Shown here: in pieces, positions 5,556-9,832 of the stretch | How the letters are laid out: each line of letters begins with the position of its first letter | Numbering within the stretch: the stretch's first letter is position 1 | Source of the DNA: Deltaproteobacteria bacterium UBA2385 | Lineage (GTDB): Bacteria; Myxococcota_A; UBA796; UBA2385 | Length of the DNA: 9,832 bases | Direction of reading: 5' to 3' | Assembly: GCA_002343455.1 (NCBI GenBank) | Contig: DDSR01000336.1 | Span: 63,517 to 73,348, forward strand | Program-made: the position numbers and the translations under genes | The notes under the pieces: model-generated | Told to the model about the DNA's origin: nothing | What the model saw: only the letters and a program-made list of their open reading frames with translations | Databases searched by the model: none

Positions 5556-6356
5556 CTACCAGCAGTCCAGCGGCCCCGGAGCCCGCTCCCGGTGACGGGC
5601 CAGGGCCTCGTCGAAGCCCGGCTTGCCCGGCCAGGGGGCGAGGTTGTTCTCAATCCAGACCGTTCGCGCGCTGGCCCGCTTGCCCTGGACCCCCCAGCGC
5701 CGGGGCGAGGGCAGCACCGCCGCCAGCCGCCCGGCCTCCTCCTGCGAGAGCTGCGCCGCCGAGCGCTGGAAGTAGCGCTGCGCCCCGGCCTCCACCCCAA
5801 AGGTCAGCACCCCCGTCTCGGCGACGTTCAGGTACAGCTCCAGGATGCGCTCCTTGGGCAGCAGCAGCTCCATCCAGAGGGTGTAGAGCGTCTCCAGGCC
5901 CTTGCGCAGGTAGCTCTGCCCCTGCCAGAGGAAGACGTTGCGGGCCACCTGCTGGCTGATGGTGCTGCCCCCCACCCGCCGCGTGTCGCCCGAGGCGGCC
6001 CGCTCGCGGTTCTGCTCGACGGCGGAGCAGATGCCCTGCCAGTCGAAGCCGTGGTGCAGCCAGAAGCGGGCGTCCTCGCTGCTGACCACCGCGCGCGGAA
6101 CGCGGGTGCCCAGCTCGTCCAGGTCCTTCCACTCCCGCTCCCACAGCAACAGCTCGCCCCGGGCCCGGCTGTAGTCCCAGGAGGCCTCCAGCATGGTCAG
6201 GGTCAGCGGCGGGTCGATGACGCGCGCGGCCAGGACCTGGAGGCCGGAGACGAGCAGCAGGCTCAGCAGGAGCCCGATCAGGGTGACCAGGGCAGAGCGG
6301 AGCAGGCGTCGAAGGCGGGGCACGGGCGAGGGATAATCTGAAACCCTGGGATACAC
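5556..6356 (-). CDS. mtgA: Monofunctional biosynthetic peptidoglycan transglycosylase
   Basis: A GT51-family enzyme that polymerises lipid II into glycan strands at the outer face of the inner membrane. It has a basic N-terminus (RLRRLLR), one membrane anchor (about residues 20-44), and a catalytic domain to the end (266 residues, near the usual length). The catalytic glutamate is Glu94 in SSEDARFWLHHGFDW. Further GT51 motifs are GGSTISQQVARNVFLW (129-144), KGLETLYTLWMELL and KERILELYLNVAE (168-180), then GVEAGAQRYF. There is no transpeptidase domain. The start is uncertain: GTG 6356 has a G-rich run right against it rather than at normal spacing, and GTG 6323 (giving MPRLRRLLR) would still leave a complete anchor. 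It diverges from the double radical SAM gene with only eight bases between the two GTG codons. Confidence 0.94.
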   Translation of the reverse strand: MYPRVSDYPSPVPRLRRLLRSALVTLIGLLLSLLLVSGLQVLAARVIDPPLTLTMLEASWDYSRARGELLLWEREWKDLDELGTRVPRAVVSSEDARFWLHHGFDWQGICSAVEQNRERAASGDTRRVGGSTISQQVARNVFLWQGQSYLRKGLETLYTLWMELLLPKERILELYLNVAETGVLTFGVEAGAQRYFQRSAAQLSQEEAGRLAAVLPSPRRWGVQGKRASARTVWIENNLAPWPGKPGFDEALARHRERAPGPLDCW

Positions 6357-6364
6357 TCCCCCGG
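6330..6364. promoter_or_regulatory. AT-rich strip between divergent genes, possible shared promoter
   Basis: This strip holds a GGGATA direct repeat (6330-6335 and 6348-6353) and -10-like hexamers: GATAAT (6332-6337) and TACACT (6352-6357) on the + strand, and GATTAT (6339 down to 6334) on the - strand. No good -35 is seen. TACACT would place a + strand transcript start at about 6364, right at GTG 6365, which has no ribosome site; a leaderless message is possible. The site lies inside the mtgA reading frame if that gene starts at 6356, and upstream of it if mtgA starts at 6323. Confidence 0.3.
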
Positions 6365-9300
6365 GTGAGCACCCGAGACGCCATCGACCGCGGCTGGTAC
6401 TACGTCATCGAGCCCGATGGCGGGCGGCACGCGCCCGAAGGCCAGCGCATCCAGGCCGAAGACGGGCGGGTGCTCAGCCGCCGGGCGCAGGGCTTCCCCG
6501 GGCGCATCGAGCTGGTCGACGACAGCGGCGCCGAGCTGCCGGTCGCCACCTGGCTGCGGGCCGCGGGCTCGGTCGGTCGGAGCCGAGCTGGAGGGGCCCG
6601 GGTCGTCCTGGGCCCCGCGGGCACCCTCGCGCGCGTGGAAGGCGACACGGTGCACCTCGACGGGCCCTGGGTCGCCGCCCAGCCGATCCACCACCCGGTC
6701 GAGGCGCTGGTTGGAGCGCTGCCCCCCCAGGAGCGCCCGGCCTCCGCACCCGCGGGCGAGCTGCGCCCGGCCAGACGAGCGCTCTTCTTCGAGTCGCTGA
6801 TGAACACCGACATGCCGCACAACGACGCGGAGATCTCGCAGGGCGTGCTGCATATGATCTCCCCCCTGCGGCAGGCGGGCACCGAGGTCGTGCTGGCCAA
6901 CGTCAAGATGGCGATCACCGGCCAGGAGCGCCCGGTCATCGGCATGGAGTCGGTCGCCGCCGCGGTCCAGGCCGGGGGCATCGAGCTGGTCGGGATCACC
7001 CTGCTGGAGGGCTACTGGGAGGGGGTCGTCTCGCTGATCGCCGAGCTGCGCCGCCAGGGCTGCCGGGCCCATGTCGCCGTCGGAGGCGTGATGCCGACCC
7101 TGACGCCGGAGCATGTCGCCGCCCACCTGCCCGATGTCAGCTTCGTCTGTCGGGGTGCCGGCGAGCACTTCGTCCCTCGGCTCGCCGCCCTGCTGGGCGG
7201 CTCCGACATCGACACGCCGTTCTCGCCCGCCCAGGTCCAGGCCCTGCTGCAGATCGAGGGGATGATCGCCCTGGATCGGGCCGGCCGCCGGCTGCTCGCC
7301 AGCAACTGTGCGCGCACCGTCCAGGTCGAGGACCTCGACGCCGTCCCGCTGGACCTCGCCCACCTGCAGGCGCGGCACATCCAGGGTGGCATCGAGCTCT
7401 CGACCTCTCGCGGCTGCCTGCACAAGTGCACCTTCTGCTCGATCATCGGGCGGGAGAGCTTCCAGGCCCGCAGCGCCGAGGGCATCTTCGCGGTCCTGGC
7501 CGAGTACCAGCGCCGCTTCGCCGAGCTGTACGGCGAGCAGATCCCGGACAACGCCTACCGGGTCCACATCAGCGACGACGACTTCGCCTGCGAGCGGCAG
7601 CGGGTGCTGGACTTCTTCTCACACTTGAAACAGACCCCCTTCCGCCTGTCCAGCATCCAGGTCAGCATCGCCGACCTCTGCCGCCGCCAGGACGGCCGCC
7701 TGCTGCCCGAGCCCGACACCGAGCTGCTCGACGTGATCACGCCGGACTGCTTCGCCGACCACGGCCTGCCGGTGCCCCCCCGGGACTTCGTGCTCGACCA
7801 CCGCTCCCGCTCCTGGTCCAGCTTCTTGCAGATCGGGATCGAGAGCTACGCCGAGGCCGAGCTGGTGCGGCTGGGCAAGGGCTACGGCCTCGCCCACGTC
7901 CGGGCCATCGCCGCCGAGCTGGACCGCCGCGGCCTGCACTTCGACGGCTACTTCATCCTCAGCAACGGCGACACGAGCGCCGACGACCTGGTCGACGTGC
8001 TCAGCGAGGTCGCCCGCCTGAAGCTGCGCCACCCGCGCCACTTCCACATCCGGTTCCCGGTCGTGCCGCGGCTGGTCAGCTACTTCCCCAGCGCCAGCCA
8101 CCGCCGCCGGGTCCGCCAGGGGACCGTCGGGCAGCTCCGACTGCGCGCGGTGGCCTCGGTGCCCAACCACCCCGAGCTGGACTACCCCTTCGTCCAGCAG
8201 GACGATCCTCGCGACCCCTGGGTCGCCGCCGCCGTCGACGCCGATCTGTTCACCGACGAGCGCCTCTACCTCGGCGCGCTGGAGCGGCTGCGCGCCCTCT
8301 GGACCGAGCGCCTGGCCACCCTGGAAGGCGAGGAGGCCCGCCAGGGCGAGCGGCTGCTGCGGCGGCTGGACGATCTCCCCCGTCGCCTGCTCTTCCAGTC
8401 GCTGATCGGGGCGCGCTACACCCCCCAGGGGGGGGCCGCGCAGCTCGGCATCGCCGAGTCCCTGCTCGGCCCGAAGGAGGCCTGGCTGCCGGCCCTGCAG
8501 CGCTTCAGCCACGAGGAGATCCCCCGGCTGGTGGTGATCCCGACCTGGCAGTGCGAGCTGCGCTGCAACTACTGCTGGATCCCCAAGCAGGACGGACGGG
8601 TGATGGACCGGGCGACGATGGAGCGCAGCATCGATCTGCTCCTGGCCAGCGATCGGCCGGCCGTGCAGCTCCAGTTCTTCGGGGGCGAGGCCCTGCTGGA
8701 GTGGGGGCTGGTCCAGCACGCGATGGAGTACGGCGCCGTCCAGGCCCGCGCCCGCGGCAAGCAGCTCTCCTTCATCCTCTCCAGCAACGGCTGGTCGCTG
8801 GACGAGGACAAGCTCGCCTGGCTCTCCCGGCACCCGGTCCGGCTGGAGCTCTCCCTGGACGGAGACCCACAGACCCAGCGCATGTTCCGCCCCTCCCGCC
8901 AGGTGGGCGAGGACAGTTATGCGACCGGCATCGCCCCCCGGGTGCAGGCCATCCAGGACAGCGGGATCCGGCACGAGGTGATCATGGTCGTGCACCCCCT
9001 GCACGCCCACAAGCTGTACGACAACTTCGCCCACATCGCTGACCTGGGCTTCCGCCGGATCCAGATCAACTTCACCCTGGGCCGGCTCTGGAGCACCGCC
9101 CAGCAGCAGGCTTTCGCCCAGAACCTGCACCGGGTCGGGCAGGAGCTGCGCCGGCGGCAGCAGGCGGGCGAGCCCTTGGTGCTGGTCAACCTGGAGAACC
9201 GCCCGATGCCGATGCGGCTCAACGGCGAGGTGACGGTGGACTGGGATGGCACCATCTACGCCGGCAACGCCTTCCTGCACGAGACCGAGCACAAGGACCG

Positions 9301-9475
9301 TTTTCGAGTGGGACACCTGGACGACCGCGGGGGCTTCGACCGCTACTGGATGGACGGTCCCAGCAACGACTTCCTGCTGCAGTACAGCTACCCGCCGGAC
9401 ATCACGGCCAACAACCTGAAGACCGGGGCGATCCTGACCAGCTTCCTTCGCTATATGTACGAAGCGCCGACCTAG
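6365..9475 (+). CDS. Double radical SAM fusion protein, 1036 aa
   Basis: One open frame with two radical SAM modules. Residues 1-135 form an unrecognised, probably beta-rich domain. Residues 138-280 resemble a B12-binding domain ([37 protein letters not shown]). The first radical SAM core (about 340-600) has CLHKCTFC (Cys 351, 355 and 358), VHISDDDF, and [15 protein letters not shown] helical linker (about 600-720) follows. The second core has CELRCNYCW (Cys 730, 734 and 737), the FFGGEALLE motif (771-779) expected to bind SAM, SSNGW and LSLDGD. This half resembles peptide- or protein-modifying enzymes (anSME/SPASM type). The tail (about 950-1000, [13 protein letters not shown]) is SPASM-like but has no cysteine. 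The start is GTG 6365 without a ribosome site. Reaction and substrate are unknown; no precursor peptide is seen nearby. The stop shares CTAG with the convergent cyclophilin gene. Confidence 0.93.
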   Translation: MSTRDAIDRGWYYVIEPDGGRHAPEGQRIQAEDGRVLSRRAQGFPGRIELVDDSGAELPVATWLRAAGSVGRSRAGGARVVLGPAGTLARVEGDTVHLDGPWVAAQPIHHPVEALVGALPPQERPASAPAGELRPARRALFFESLMNTDMPHNDAEISQGVLHMISPLRQAGTEVVLANVKMAITGQERPVIGMESVAAAVQAGGIELVGITLLEGYWEGVVSLIAELRRQGCRAHVAVGGVMPTLTPEHVAAHLPDVSFVCRGAGEHFVPRLAALLGGSDIDTPFSPAQVQALLQIEGMIALDRAGRRLLASNCARTVQVEDLDAVPLDLAHLQARHIQGGIELSTSRGCLHKCTFCSIIGRESFQARSAEGIFAVLAEYQRRFAELYGEQIPDNAYRVHISDDDFACERQRVLDFFSHLKQTPFRLSSIQVSIADLCRRQDGRLLPEPDTELLDVITPDCFADHGLPVPPRDFVLDHRSRSWSSFLQIGIESYAEAELVRLGKGYGLAHVRAIAAELDRRGLHFDGYFILSNGDTSADDLVDVLSEVARLKLRHPRHFHIRFPVVPRLVSYFPSASHRRRVRQGTVGQLRLRAVASVPNHPELDYPFVQQDDPRDPWVAAAVDADLFTDERLYLGALERLRALWTERLATLEGEEARQGERLLRRLDDLPRRLLFQSLIGARYTPQGGAAQLGIAESLLGPKEAWLPALQRFSHEEIPRLVVIPTWQCELRCNYCWIPKQDGRVMDRATMERSIDLLLASDRPAVQLQFFGGEALLEWGLVQHAMEYGAVQARARGKQLSFILSSNGWSLDEDKLAWLSRHPVRLELSLDGDPQTQRMFRPSRQVGEDSYATGIAPRVQAIQDSGIRHEVIMVVHPLHAHKLYDNFAHIADLGFRRIQINFTLGRLWSTAQQQAFAQNLHRVGQELRRRQQAGEPLVLVNLENRPMPMRLNGEVTVDWDGTIYAGNAFLHETEHKDRFRVGHLDDRGGFDRYWMDGPSNDFLLQYSYPPDITANNLKTGAILTSFLRYMYEAPT

Positions 9476-9832
9476 CGGGAGCAGGACTCGATGACGATGT
9501 CCTCTAGCGGACGGTCGCTGCCGTCGGTCTGCACCGCGGCGATGGCGTCGATCACATCCATGCCGGCGACCACCTCGCCGAAGACGGCGTAGCCGGGGCT
9601 GGAGGCGCCGCTGTAGTCCAGGAAGGTGTTGTCCACCGTGTTGATGAAGAACTGCGAGGTCGCCGAGTCGGCCACGTCGGTGCGGGCCATGGCGATGGTG
9701 CCGCGCAGGTTGGACAGGCCGTTGCGGCTTTCCAGCGGGATCGCGCCGCGCGCCGGTGTCTTCTCGTTCAGGTCGGGCAGGTAGCCGCCGCCCTGGATCA
9801 TGAAGTTCTCGATCACGCGGTGGAAGATGGTG
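9472..9832 (-). CDS. Cyclophilin-type peptidyl-prolyl cis-trans isomerase (5' end outside window)
   Basis: The C-terminal 119 residues of a cyclophilin are visible; the start lies beyond the right edge. Cyclophilins speed cis-trans isomerisation of proline peptide bonds during folding. The visible sequence opens [16 protein letters not shown], containing the catalytic arginine (of FHR), and the Phe and Gln of the active site (FMIQGG). It continues with [21 protein letters not shown] and VDNTFLDY, then [20 protein letters not shown], all typical of bacterial PpiA/PpiB. Whether it is periplasmic or cytoplasmic cannot be told, as any signal peptide is off the window. The GTG at 9816 is an internal valine codon, not the start. 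The stop codon (TAG) lies in the CTAG at 9472-9475 that also holds the stop of the double radical SAM gene, so the genes overlap by four bases. Confidence 0.95.
   Translation of the reverse strand, partial: TIFHRVIENFMIQGGGYLPDLNEKTPARGAIPLESRNGLSNLRGTIAMARTDVADSATSQFFINTVDNTFLDYSGASSPGYAVFGEVVAGMDVIDAIAAVQTDGSDRPLEDIVIESCSR

Noticed and set aside
6278..9316. Long - strand open frames (about 430 and 565 codons) opposite the double radical SAM gene, and a 538-codon + strand frame inside it
   Set aside because: High GC leaves these frames free of stops. Their products are repetitive Gly/Ala/Asp/Gln/Pro or Arg/Pro/Gly-rich with no family motifs, while the + strand 6365 frame has clear catalytic motifs throughout.
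6365..9475. Identification of the fusion as FO synthase (FbiC, CofGH)
   Set aside because: FbiC is also a two-core radical SAM protein, but the B12-binding-like motifs, the GGE/SLDGD motifs and the length do not fit CofG or CofH, and no F420 gene is nearby.

Overview
The window comes from a GC-rich (roughly 70% or more over most of its length), diderm, free-living type of bacterium. Several lipoproteins with clear lipoboxes and a monofunctional peptidoglycan transglycosylase (MtgA) point to a Gram-negative envelope. The style of the genes (very short lipoprotein signal peptides, GTG starts, tight 4-base overlaps, B12-type radical SAM proteins) is what I would expect of Myxococcota or a related deltaproteobacterial lineage; this placement is inference, since no marker gene is present.

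Layout: (a) bases 1-174 hold the C-terminal end of an unrecognised + strand protein, followed by a small charged + strand protein (248-493). (b) Bases 509-1212 hold two small - strand lipoproteins of unknown function in DNA of lower GC. A gap of about 110 bases follows, with an AT-rich perfect palindrome. (c) Bases 1321-3870 are a - strand cassette: a B12-binding radical SAM enzyme, a secreted START-type lipid-binding protein and a small multi-pass membrane protein, the last two overlapping by 4 bases. (d) Bases 3931-5555 are a divergent + strand pair: a DUF4920 lipoprotein translationally coupled to class I mannose-6-phosphate isomerase (manA). (e) mtgA (5556-6356, -) abuts manA stop to stop. 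(f) A 1036-residue + strand protein (6365-9475) carries two complete radical SAM modules in one chain: a B12-binding type module and a peptide-modifying (anSME/SPASM-like) module. (g) A cyclophilin-type peptidyl-prolyl isomerase (-) runs off the right edge and shares its stop region with the fusion gene.

The most interesting object is the double radical SAM protein. It has two separate CX3CX2C clusters about 380 residues apart, from different branches of the superfamily, plus a SPASM-like tail without a single cysteine and an unrecognised N-terminal domain. The radical SAM-START-membrane cassette is the second point of interest: it pairs a probable B12 radical enzyme with an exported lipid-binding fold, which would fit modification and handling of a lipid or other hydrophobic product. 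The housekeeping genes (manA, mtgA, the cyclophilin) look ordinary. No tRNA, rRNA, CRISPR array, insertion sequence or origin was seen.
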